Shown in pieces: positions 10,134 to 17,972 of a stretch of 20,330 bases of DNA. The stretch's first letter is position 1; the number at the start of each line of letters is the position of its first letter. Origin of the DNA: Amphimedon queenslandica. Its lineage: Eukaryota; Porifera; Demospongiae; Haplosclerida; Niphatidae. A program made the translations under genes and the position numbers. The stretch is taken from contig NW_003546382.1 in NCBI RefSeq assembly GCF_000090795.2, positions 60,260-80,589 of the forward strand, given 5' to 3'. Below the pieces are notes generated by a model. The model ran no database searches and was not told the origin of the DNA. It worked only from the letters and a program-made list of their open reading frames with translations.

Positions 10134-10444
10134 TGTTTTACTCCTCCCAAAGAAGCATTTGTATAGATAACAGTGTGTGTTTCCACAATGATAAAGAACC
10201 AAGCCTGAAACAATGCAATAATAGATGCAATACTAACAGTATGGACTTTATTCTAACTTACTATATAGTAGCTAGGTCTTTATCCTGTACAGTCTGCTGA
10301 CTGCTGATTATCTCAAACAAAGCTGCACAGGTCAGTTTTATATCGAAAGATAAAGGTGAGTTTAATTAAAGGGCATGGCAGCCACGCCTTTTAGTGGACC
10401 ACGCCTTAATAAGTCAGCTGTTTTGGCGGGTAAAAAGGCGCCCA
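10134..10444. promoter_or_regulatory. Head-to-head intergenic region between UNC93-like gene and DTL
   Basis: The 311 bp between two divergent start codons probably contains both promoters. No TATA box is obvious near the DTL side, which is GC-richer than the surroundings. On the left side the UNC93-like 5' UTR probably runs through the uORF at 10158-10138. Transcription start sites cannot be fixed from sequence. Confidence 0.6.
10422..10430 (+). promoter_or_regulatory. E2F consensus site upstream of DTL
   Basis: TTTGGCGGG fits the E2F consensus TTTSSCGS and lies 14 bases before the DTL ATG. A GGCGCC core follows at 10437-10442. Vertebrate DTL is reported as an E2F-regulated, S-phase gene, so the position makes biological sense. 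The closeness to the ATG implies a very short 5' UTR or a site within it. Confidence 0.6.
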
Positions 10445-11424
10445 ATGGCTGGTCTCGTATCTGATAGGAGAGCTCTTTTCCAGAGAGGAGGTAAGAGAGA
10501 ACAGCCGCCAAACTATCTAAATCACTTGTATTTAGATATTCTAGGACATGGATTTCTACAGAGGTTCAAGTGTATCTCGGAAGACAGCGTTTTCTTTTAC
10601 GGAAGAGAAGGAGTAAAAACCAATTTACACTTCATGCTGTTTATGTCTTTTATAGGAGCCGGTGCCTCCATTTGCTTGTAAATTCAGTCCCTCTGGTCTT
10701 CATGGTAACCTGCTGGTCACTGCCGATGAAGATGGATCTATTAAGCTCTTGAACTCACAAAAGCCAGCACAGCATTCTCTAATTAAAGGTATATCAGTGA
10801 AATAATTTCTTTCGCTCTACGATCATTTTAAATAGAATGGAAGGGACATAAAAATGCAATTTTTGATTTCGCATTTTCCGGTAGCACTCATCTGGTCAGT
10901 AGCCATCGTACTGGTTAGTAAGTGTTTATTAATATTCTTGTTTCCTAGGTAACTGGATCTGGTGATTCTAAACTGGTTCAGTGGGACATCAATGACTGTA
11001 CAGCTTTGAGGAGGTTTAAAGGTCACACTGGAAGCGTCAAATCAGTTGATATCGACGAATCAAATCCATGTAAATCATTTCATTTTAATTATTAAACTAT
11101 TTCTTGTAGGTGTGGTAGTTTCGGGTGGTAGAGGAGGGAATATTTTAATTTGGGACACTCGTTGCTCTAGCAGTAAAGGTTAGTGTCTCTCTTCTCTTCC
11201 TTATTACTGTATTAGTGGGTTTTTCAAGAGAATTATGTTTCGCAAAATCTACTAAAATTCCAATTTGCAGATTTTAATTTCATGAATTTTGCCATGTACC
11301 CTGTGGGTACCGTATTAAATTGATTTTTTGCAGATTTTACTTCTGCAAATAAGGAAGAAAATAAATCCACGAAATATTTAAAATTTGCGACCCTCAAAAA
11401 ACACTTATCTGTATTTTCTTCCTT

Positions 11425-11458
<34 letters not shown>

Positions 11459-14400
11459 TCTCTCTCTCTCTCCCCCCTCTCTCTCTTCCCCTCCCTCTCT
11501 CTTCTCTCTCTCTCCTATGTACAGATGGTTTCACTGTTCCTATCAGTAAAGTACCAAACGCTCACTTAGACAATTCAGAAATTAAACTATCAAATTCTTC
11601 AAGCAGAAGGAAATCCATCGTAAACTATCATTTATACATGTACATGTATTACAATTGCCTTATTAGGTAAGCATGAAACAGGTTGCTGTGACGTCTGTTC
11701 TGTTTCATCGTGATCATTATGTAGCGTCCTCAGGTGCTGCTGATAGGTGAGTCCATTGATTATTATTACAGAGTTGGGTGTACTGTATACTGTATAGCTA
11801 GAAAATTTGGCAGAGTAAAATTTTGGTGAATTAAGGTCCATTTGCCAAATTTTTAGTTTCCAATTTCATAGAGTTCCATAGAAGCATACACAGAATTAAA
11901 ATTTCACCAAATTTTAACCTCCAAACCTCTTTTGAAGTCAATTCGCCTAATTTTCTAGCTATACGGTATACAGTGTAGCTGGAAATATTTGAGGATATTA
12001 ATATTGGTAGCTGCAATGAGCATCTGTCAAGATAAAATCAACCATTTTGTTTCATTCTAAGCTTACTCAATGACTCATGGCTGCTAAATCACCAATACAA
12101 AATCTGCCCATTGCAAGTTTTTTTAACAAAAGAATCACCAAATTTAACTCTTGCGGCTATTATAGTATAATGTATTTGATGTGTTTCTTCTGTTATTGTA
12201 TAGTTGTATCAAGCTATGGGATGTAAGAGGTAGAACTACCACACCCACTCCATCTCACACGTTCATGTATGGGAGTCATGGTAAGCTATTTCATTTAGCT
12301 ATGGTTATACTTTAAATATTTATAATAATAATTATTATTATTTTTAGGTATCACATCATTACTAAGTGATCCATACCAATCTCTTCTTTATGCTGCTTCC
12401 ACTGATAACAAGTAGGACACTGATTACATCTAGTGTAATGTATACACATGCTTGTGTTACTTGTGTTGATGTAATTGATCTTTTTTGTATTTTTTAGGAT
12501 TTATGTTTATGATAGTGTGACTTTAAAGAATGTACCAAGTTCGTTTAGTCATTTTTCTATCTCTTTATCATTCACATCTTCCTAACATTAGTTGATGTGT
12601 TTACTGGTCATAAGAATCAAAGTTACTATATAAAGACAGCACTGAGTGTCTGTGGAAGGTAATGGCACATCATGTGCATGTACATATAGACACATGTCCA
12701 TGTACTGTATAGATGTATTGTATATGTACATGTACATTATGAATTTAAATTTATAATTATGTGTATTTTATATGAGCTTGGTCAAATGATTTTCTATCTT
12801 TTTACCTGTTACATAAAAGATTGAAATTTTCCTATCTCTTTTTTCTTTCTCTGTTCAAGGTTTTTATTATCTGGTTCTACCCATAAGAATGCTGTGATAT
12901 GGGATACTCAGAAACCTCGTTCTCCTCCCACTTTGCTGGTCGGTCATGATACTGAGGTCACAGCTGTGGCCTGGTGTCCATCTCAGCTGGATAAGGTAAC
13001 TAATGCTCTTATGTTACATAGAAAGTTTGGGCTTATTCTGATCAATTTTGTTTTTTTAATTGCTTCAAAATTTAGACGAATGACCATAGGCTATAGTACA
13101 GTGTATTTCATGAAAAATGGCTAGGAGAGAATTCTCCATTTTTATAATGTTTTCTGATGTATATACATGTACTAATATTGTGTAGAAACTTTTAGCTGAT
13201 TCTGATCAAAATTGGATTTTTTAAAGAATTTTTAAAGTTGCTCCAAAATCAGGCCAAAGACCCTGTACTATAGTACACGGTCATTGATCAGATTTTGTCA
13301 AAAATGACTGAGAGGGATTTTTCTATTTTTACAATTTTTCTGATGCATATGCATGTACTTATGTTGTCTAGAAACTTTGAGCGGAATCTAATTAAAATTG
13401 GATTTTAAAAGAAATTTTAAAAGTATCTGGAGCTTAGTATCATGTACTGACACGTACTAGTAATTGTTCCAGTTAATTAATGTAATAGGAACAGCAACAT
13501 CTAATATCAAAAAATTTTCAAGTAATTTTAAGGCTGGTTTACAGCATTACGCTAGTCCTGACGTTATGTTGATGCTGAAATAGAATCTGGCTCTATTCTA
13601 GCAGAAAGCATGCATCAAAAGGTCAAATCGCCCACCCTTTTGATTAAAAATTGGTGATACGTTGGCCTAATGTCATACCGTATAGCGGGTTTTTTTTAGG
13701 ATAATAAATTTTGTGAATGACCCATATCCGGAAGTTTGCGGATTAATTTTCGCAAATTTCCACTAATCTGCCATCTTGTACCGTATTAAATTGATTTTCA
13801 AGGAATTTAATTTCATGGATCGTGAAAAAATCCGGGAAATTCGCAAAATTTGTTATCCTCGAAAATTTCCCGCTATACAGTATTGTATAAACCAGCCTTT
13901 AATCGCCCCTATACTGATGTGATCATTATGTTAACAGATTGTGACGTGTTCTGATTCGTGTGACTTGAGAATTTGGAGAACAAATGAAGTAAAAGAGAGA
14001 GGGAGAGAAGAAGTGATAGGATATGCCGAAAGAAGTACGGAAAAACAAGGTACAGTTACAGTAACTTAGTTATTTGCCCCTCTTTTCCTCTCCTTACCTT
14101 CTCTGATACATGTACATGTACATGTACTTGCACTTTCTTATTAATGGTATGCGCTTACTTAGCACAAAGCTAGTGATTCTTTGCCTTGATTATATGTACA
14201 TTGTACAAGGCAAAACTTATCATTTGCACACATTCTTTTTTACTGCAAAAGTGAGTCAGTTTTGCTGCTATATAAGAAGCTTGAGGAACGTACTTGTATC
14301 AATAAGAATTATTACTTTAGAAAAGATTTCAAGGCTAAGTTCTCCTTTTCTTTTACCCTACCCCAGAGCCTCCAGTTCTCAGGCCAATAGAAAACACATC

Positions 14401-14572
14401 AATTGGAAATGATGCTATTAGATCTGGCGCTACTACTCCTGACAAAGTCCTCATTAAAAAAAGAAAGAACTCAGTTACATCACCAGAGATGAAAAGTAAA
14501 AAGATAAAAGTGAATAAGGACACTACACCTCTATCACAAAGAACTATAAATTCATTTTTTAATAAAAGTTAA
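10445..14572 (+). CDS. DTL: DTL/CDT2, WD40 substrate receptor of CRL4 ubiquitin ligase
   Basis: Fourteen exons: 10445-10612, 10656-10788, 10836-10894, 10949-11069, 11110-11178, 11525-11619, 11667-11746, 12204-12280, 12348-12411, 12498-12538, 12592-12658, 12860-12995, 13938-14049, 14367-14572. All borders are GT-AG, phases agree, and the total is 475 residues. The seven-bladed WD40 propeller matches CDT2: VPPFACKFSP, EWKGHKNAIFDFAFSG, SGGRGGNILIWDTRC, VTSVLFHRDHYVASSGAAD, FTGHKNQSYYIKTALS, LLVGHDTEVTAVAWCPSQLDK. Two WDxR motifs (WDTR 175-178, WDVR 247-250) are the DDB1 contacts known for this family. The C-terminal tail (about 100 residues, far shorter than in vertebrates) has KKRK and KSKKIK basic clusters and ends in a PIP box, QRTINSFF (465-472), for PCNA. 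The nuclear role is PCNA-coupled destruction of CDT1-type substrates. Exon 7 could alternatively begin at 11682, five codons shorter. Confidence 0.93.
11213..11406. mobile_element. Degraded MITE in DTL intron 5
   Basis: Imperfect terminal inverted repeats: 'aagtgttttttgagggtcgc' read in from the right end pairs with 'agtgggtttttcaagagaat' on the left. The interior shares 'taccgtattaaattgatttt' with the MITE at 13678-13880, so the two are related. No coding capacity. Confidence 0.6.
11416..11515 (+). repeat. (CT)n tract before DTL exon 6
   Basis: About 100 bases of almost pure CT/TC, acting as an exaggerated polypyrimidine tract up to the intron 5 acceptor at 11523-11524. It is probably slippage-prone. 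Confidence 0.9.
11784..11973. mobile_element. MITE in DTL intron 7
   Basis: Terminal inverted repeats about 25 bp: 'ctgtatactgtatagctaga' on the left and its near-exact complement on the right ('tctagctatacggtatacag'). About 190 bp, AT-rich, no frame. Related in style to the TA-flanked MITEs here; the exact ends are uncertain because TA is repeated at the termini. The following stretch to about 12170 may be a second, older fragment. Confidence 0.7.
13015..13440 (-). repeat. Two tandem copies of dispersed repeat 'D' (reverse orientation) in DTL intron 12
   Basis: Both halves (about 13015-13215 and 13216-13440) read as reverse complements of the repeats near 6465 and 7515: 'ctccatttttataatgtttt', 'tctgatgtatatacatgtac', 'gtgtagaaacttt' and 'gatcaaaattgga', then again with substitutions. 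The second half also carries 'aaagaccctgtactatagta'. Together with the MITEs they inflate intron 12 to 942 nt in a gene whose shortest introns are 40-60 nt. Confidence 0.65.
13531..13898. mobile_element. MITE 'AGGCTGG' copy 1, TTA target duplication, carrying a nested MITE
   Basis: Termini AGGCTGGTTTAC and GTATAAACCAGCCT form inverted repeats, flanked by TTA at 13528-13530 and 13899-13901. The corresponding site in the second duplication unit (near 17930) is an empty 'gtaattttaattgcc', which confirms the target duplication. Without the nested element it is about 163 bp. TTA duplication suggests a PIF/Harbinger-type non-autonomous element. Confidence 0.85.
13678..13880. mobile_element. MITE nested inside the AGGCTGG element
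   Basis: 203 bp with inverted termini CCGTATAGCGGG and CCCGCTATACAG, flanked by TA (13676-13677 and 13881-13882). The undisturbed AGGCTGG element at 14850-15010 reads straight through the site ('cgtattgtaaac'), confirming the insertion. No coding frame. Confidence 0.85.
14561..14566 (+). terminator. Poly(A) signal inside the last DTL codons
   Basis: AATAAA is formed by the codons for Asn473-Lys474, directly before Ser and the stop at 14570-14572. It is retained in the duplicated exon at 18590-18595. If used, the 3' UTR would be only a few to about 20 nt. Confidence 0.55.
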
Positions 14573-14849
14573 TGTTGTAAATTATAATGAAGGCTACATG
14601 TATATCTGTGCTAATGAAGAAGTATTGATTTCGATGATTTCTTGATCTTCAAGAGTAAACCCAATTGATTCCAGATACTGACTGTATGGTACTACCACAT
14701 CTAATGAAAAATAAAGAAAGACAATTTGAATGTTTATATGAAGGTGTCCTTGTGCTCTGTGAGATTACTGGTTTTATTGTCTGTGATTACAGCAGGTATG
14801 TAGAGGTCGTCGAGTACTGGTCTGGAGGTCAGTTAGTTTTCTCCCCTAA

Positions 14850-15010
14850 AAGCTGGTTTACAATATTATGCTAGTCCTGATGTTACGCTGACACAGGAAT
14901 AGAATCTGGTTCTATTCTAGCGGAAAGCATGCATTAAAAGGTCAAATTGCCAACACTTTTGATTAAAAATTGACGGTACGTTGGCCCAACGTCGTATTGT
15001 AAACTAGCCT
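14850..15010. mobile_element. MITE 'AGGCTGG' copy 2
   Basis: 161 bp with termini AAGCTGGTTTACAATA and TATTGTAAACTAGCCT, about 80 percent or more similar to the copy at 13531-13898 outside its nested insert (shared 'gaatctggttctattctagc' region). It is flanked by TAA and TTA. The second duplication unit lacks it, reading 'ctccccttatg' near 18861. Confidence 0.85.
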
Positions 15011-15138
15011 TTATTAGTTTCAAACCGGTTTAATGTAATAAATAACATAAGCTTGTGGAAATAATTGTACATGTATATCTTTTTGATTGCAGTAAACATG
15101 ACTATGAATATAATAACTGTTGCTTTGATTTGTACTGT

Positions 15139-15173
15139 ATTCAATACAACAATGAGACATTGTTGTATTGAAT
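15139..15173. repeat. Perfect 16-bp inverted repeat with a 3-base loop
   Basis: ATTCAATACAACAATG, AGA, CATTGTTGTATTGAAT. In the second unit (near 18970-19005) the right arm is present with one change but the left arm is unrelated sequence, so the palindrome arose or was perfected in this copy. Confidence 0.85.
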
Positions 15174-15441
15174 ATCAGCTTATGTTATATACTGTCATTG
15201 TGTTATTGGTTGCCATGTCATTAACTTTGCAATATTAACAGAAATGGTAATGCCAGTTGTAATACCAATTTTAGTTGTATTTTTATAGGTCTGATTTTTA
15301 TTTTATGTTTTAAAAATATTTAAAGGTAGATCAACAACATGAAAAAGTTAATTATAACAGCACTTTAAGAGAAAAATTATCACAATGTTCTATGAAGGTT
15401 ATCACACACATGCAAAATTGCTAACACACACACACACTTCA

Positions 15442-17109
15442 CTACTTAACATAAATCTCATAATAACTAACAGGACTGTCTTCACCTCCAGCATTAGTAC
15501 ACACCCTCAACTCAATATAGTCAGTAGTGGTGTTGCTACCATAGTCTCTGTGAAACCATGGGATACCAGGAACATTGCAACAAGGTGATTCAAGAGAACC
15601 ACAACCTTGACCATCCCATAGTGGATCAGATGTGTAGAGGGTACTTGATGTGCTACTATAAGGATTACCAGATTCACAGAAGTAGTTATTACCAATAAAA
15701 GACTGCACTGATACTGTACTACCAGTATTACATGGACATTCATAAGAAAAGACTTGATTACCACCAGCCATTAGTGTCCAGACATGTTGACGAGGAGACC
15801 CACGAGTGATACTAACACCATCAACATAATAAGAATTAATACCGACATGATAATTAAGAGTGTCTACATGGCCATATTGATATCCTGTTACTCTACCACA
15901 TATCTGAGAATAACTGGTACCATTAGATGGGAACTGAACTGATACACAGCCACCACTTGATTTACCACAAGCTCTAACTCCTCCTGACTGGTACAGTCTA
16001 AACCCAGAAGGACAGTTCTGTGTAGCATCAGTCATATCCAGATATGCTAGTCTTGTCCATCCACCAGTAGAGTTACACAACTCCTCCATATTACAGTAAG
16101 CAGTATAAGTAGAACTAGTGTTTGACAGTAGATACACACCTGATGGACTGAGTGGTTGCCTCTCCTTAATCTCTTTACAAGAGGTAGGTAAAGCAGTTGA
16201 GTCATTGTGCATTACTGCTGTTGAGTCATTGTGTAGCACTAATAGTTCTTGTGCTATTAGTAGTATATTATCAACCACTCCAGCAGTAGAAGTACTGGTA
16301 TTTTCTAGATTAGAGAGAGTATTGACAATATTTATTAGCTTTTGTGCAGAATCTCTTGTAGTTTGTAAGATTTGTTCATTAAGTTCAGTGTAGTTGGGAG
16401 AGCTCTGAAGTAATTGAAAGGTATTCTGTGCCGCACCATTAGCCCATTCATTGAAGTCAGGAAGGCTCCCTGTTACATTGCTGTTTACTTTAGAGACAAC
16501 ACCATTAGCCCATTCATTGAAGTCAGGAAGGCTCCCTGTTACATTGCTGTTAACTTTAGAGACAACGCCGTTAGCCCATTCATTGAAGTCAGGAATGCTC
16601 CTTGTTACATTGCTGTTAACTTTAGAGACAACACTGTTAGCCCATTCACTGAAGTCAGGAAGGCACTGTGTTACATTGCTGTTAACTTTAGAGATAACAC
16701 GGTTAGCCCATTCATTGAAGTCAGGAAGACTCTGGTGAACTTTAATGACTATATTATCGGACCATTTGGTGAAGTTAGGAAAGACTATGTTACCAGTGCT
16801 AGCAATACCTCCAGCAGTACTGGTACTGGTATGATCAGGAGAGATGGCATCTCTGGCATATAATTGTAGCAGCATTAAAGCAAGTAATGCCAGCAGTAGT
16901 AATACTATGAGGCACTGTAATGCAGCTATAACAAGTAACAGTCTCTTCCATGTTTTCTGCTCTGATGCTTTTTTCCTTAGTGTTGTTTCTGTTGGCCGAG
17001 CATTATCTCTTCTTGCATTAGTACTAAAATCCACCAATTCGTAGTCATTCTCCGGATTTTGCAGAACCAAAGATGGCATATCGAGCTCATACTTATTCTT
17101 TTCTTCCAT
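15442..17109 (-). CDS. B-type type II membrane protein with a repeat stalk and the 14-cysteine fibrinogen-like domain (gene 1)
   Basis: Single exon, 555 residues, start in GCAATGG. The cytoplasmic tail 1-56 has two YEL motifs (KYELD at 6-10 and DYELV at 22-26) and basic residues before a leucine-rich membrane span at about 57-83. The stalk (about 105-230) contains six LPDFNEW-type repeats, then a helical segment (SAQKLINIVNTLSNLE). The domain at 310-555 starts SCKEIKERQPLSPSGVY, then YCNMEELC, GGWTRLAYLDMTDATQNCPSG, RGSPRQHVW, CPC, DPLWDG, PCC, TDYIELRVC and ends EIYVK. All 14 cysteines align with the A-type domain, while tail, span and stalk are unrelated to A-type. It lies antisense and convergent to DTL. 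Function unknown; cell-surface recognition is inference. Confidence 0.88.
   Translation of the reverse strand: MEEKNKYELDMPSLVLQNPENDYELVDFSTNARRDNARPTETTLRKKASEQKTWKRLLLVIAALQCLIVLLLLALLALMLLQLYARDAISPDHTSTSTAGGIASTGNIVFPNFTKWSDNIVIKVHQSLPDFNEWANRVISKVNSNVTQCLPDFSEWANSVVSKVNSNVTRSIPDFNEWANGVVSKVNSNVTGSLPDFNEWANGVVSKVNSNVTGSLPDFNEWANGAAQNTFQLLQSSPNYTELNEQILQTTRDSAQKLINIVNTLSNLENTSTSTAGVVDNILLIAQELLVLHNDSTAVMHNDSTALPTSCKEIKERQPLSPSGVYLLSNTSSTYTAYCNMEELCNSTGGWTRLAYLDMTDATQNCPSGFRLYQSGGVRACGKSSGGCVSVQFPSNGTSYSQICGRVTGYQYGHVDTLNYHVGINSYYVDGVSITRGSPRQHVWTLMAGGNQVFSYECPCNTGSTVSVQSFIGNNYFCESGNPYSSTSSTLYTSDPLWDGQGCGSLESPCCNVPGIPWFHRDYGSNTTTDYIELRVCTNAGGEDSPVSYYEIYVK
16430..16800 (-). repeat. 66-bp tandem repeats encoding the B-type stalk
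   Basis: 'ttagcccattcattgaagtc' recurs at exact 66-base spacing (16439, 16505, 16571, 16637, 16703), with a diverged sixth unit near 16757. Each full unit encodes 22 residues (LPDFNEWANGVVSKVNSNVT plus two) and supplies one NxT glycosylation sequon. Units toward the membrane-distal end are most alike, as expected of recent slippage or unequal exchange. Confidence 0.92.
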
Positions 17110-17180
17110 TGCACTTGAAGTAGCAGGATCTAGCCGTTCTAAATTTTCAAAAGTAGTTACTTTATGTGGTTGCAGCAGTA

Positions 17181-17188
17181 TTTATATA
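17181..17188 (-). promoter_or_regulatory. TATA box of B-type gene 1
   Basis: TATATAAA on the minus strand, about 72 bases upstream of the ATG at 17109. It is the same octamer as in the A-type promoters, at a larger distance. Confidence 0.5.
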
Positions 17189-17529
17189 TTGTCTGGTAGT
17201 AAAAATATTATGCAATATTAGTACATAAGTGTAGGATAACTCCTTGTCTGGAGGTGTTATGGGTACATAACTCCTATGAGATAAGTAGTTGAGAACATAG
17301 CCTGGGATCACTTATCTAGAGAGAGTTGTGCATAGTATCCACACTTGCTTAGTGATTATGTTTACATAATACAGAGAAATGGTAGCTGCATTCTGTGTGT
17401 ACATGTATTAAAAATAGAGAGTATGTGATGCTTATAAAGAATTAGCACTACATTATGTAGTCATGCAACCATAAGAATTATTTCACATTGCCATCAACTA
17501 TGTTAACAATATCAAACATGGCCATTGAC
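17189..17529. other. Upstream flank of B-type gene 1
   Basis: No coding or element evidence. A short imperfect inverted repeat ('ggataactcc...' and '...ataactcctatgagat') is the only structure seen. It probably holds upstream regulatory DNA of the B-type gene. Confidence 0.4.
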
Positions 17530-17640
17530 CATGTTTCTCTTGGGAGAGATTTACCAAGAACATCATTACAAATTTAACTCACAACTGTGACCAACCCAGA
17601 GTGAATCAGATGTGTATAGAGAATCTGTGATGGGCTAACT
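17530..17640 (-). pseudogene. Relic of the 3' part of a third B-type gene
   Basis: Collinear with the B-type genes over the PCC-to-DPLWDG region: 'accaagaacatcattacaa' against 'accaggaacattgcaacaa', then 'cacaactgtgacca', 'agtgaatcagatgtgta' and 'gatgggcta' against the intact 'cacaaccttgacca', 'agtggatcagatgtgta' and 'gatgtgcta'. About three quarters identical, frame lost. It is evidence of an earlier duplication unit between the two surviving ones. Confidence 0.65.
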
Positions 17641-17819
17641 AAAAAAGTACCAGCAATGCAACTTTATCATCATTAGCATGGACAAGGGTAATTTATGAAT
17701 AAATAGTGGCAATAAAAAAATCTTACTCTCCTTTATACATGTTTTATTGGGGCATACACACGTTTGTTTGTAGGATTAAAAAATGGTATCAGATAGCACA
17801 ACAGTGCAATCTTAAGGAT

Positions 17820-17845
17820 GACCTGGGGACTTCACCTCCAGGTCA
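17820..17845. repeat. Short hairpin
   Basis: GACCTGG and CCAGGTC arms around a loop of about 12 bases (gggacttcacct region). It lies at the left edge of the DTL exon relic. No T-run or other sign of function. Confidence 0.4.
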
Positions 17846-17849
17846 TTTG

Positions 17850-17928
17850 TAAAAGAAGAAAAAACTCAGCATCATCAGAGATAAAGAATAAAGATAAATA
17901 TGAATAAGGACACAACGCCTCTACTCAG
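17850..17928 (+). pseudogene. Relic of the DTL last exon
   Basis: Matches the NLS-to-PIP part of DTL exon 14: 'aaaactcag.atcatcagaga', 'aaagataaatatgaataagg' and 'acacaacgcctct'. It stops before the PIP-box codons, and the duplication unit 2 boundary follows directly ('cagtaattttaattgcc'). It is closer to the unit 2 exon than to unit 1 (shared 'atgaataaggacacaacgcc'). Confidence 0.75.
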
Positions 17929-17972
17929 TAATTTTAATTGCCCCCATACTGATGTGATCATTATGTCAATAG

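Larger units (their letters stand above)
14573..15441. other. Interval between convergent DTL and B-type gene 1
   Basis: Contains the MITE at 14850-15010 and the palindrome at 15139-15173, and is otherwise AT-rich. On the minus strand about 14600-14830 there is a short open stretch resembling a pair of exons, but its copy in unit 2 has two one-base deletions, so I do not call a gene. Near 15425 there is a short (AC)n run before the B-type stop codon. Confidence 0.6.
13899..16560. repeat. Segmental duplication, unit 1
   Basis: From just after the MITE, through DTL exons 13-14 and downstream DNA, into the B-type gene stalk. It aligns collinearly with 17928-20330 except for the MITE at 14850-15010 and small indels. 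The copies are about 4.03 kb apart at the DTL exons and 3.83 kb apart at the B-type genes. The right boundary cannot be fixed because unit 2 leaves the window. Confidence 0.85.

Noticed and set aside
12894-13124. Separate short WD40 gene
   Set aside because: It is DTL exon 12 reading on into intron 12; the splice donor at 12996 and the phase connect it to the rest of DTL.
14110-14412. Plus-strand 100-codon frame repeated at 18139-18441
   Set aside because: It covers DTL intron 13 and runs into exon 14 in the wrong frame. Its similarity between copies reflects the identical intron patch, not protein constraint.
14600-14830. Minus-strand open stretches (DLYIPAVITDNKTSN and SQYLESIGFTLEDQE) that looked like two exons of an unknown gene
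   Set aside because: No usable donor links them, and the copy in unit 2 (18620-18850) has two one-base deletions in the second stretch. No family recognised.
16439-16790. CRISPR-like array
   Set aside because: Contiguous 66-bp tandem repeats within a coding frame, without unique spacers, in a eukaryotic genome.
16414-16863. Plus-strand 149-codon repetitive frame
   Set aside because: Antisense shadow of the 66-bp stalk repeats. The repeat length is a multiple of three, so all frames stay open.
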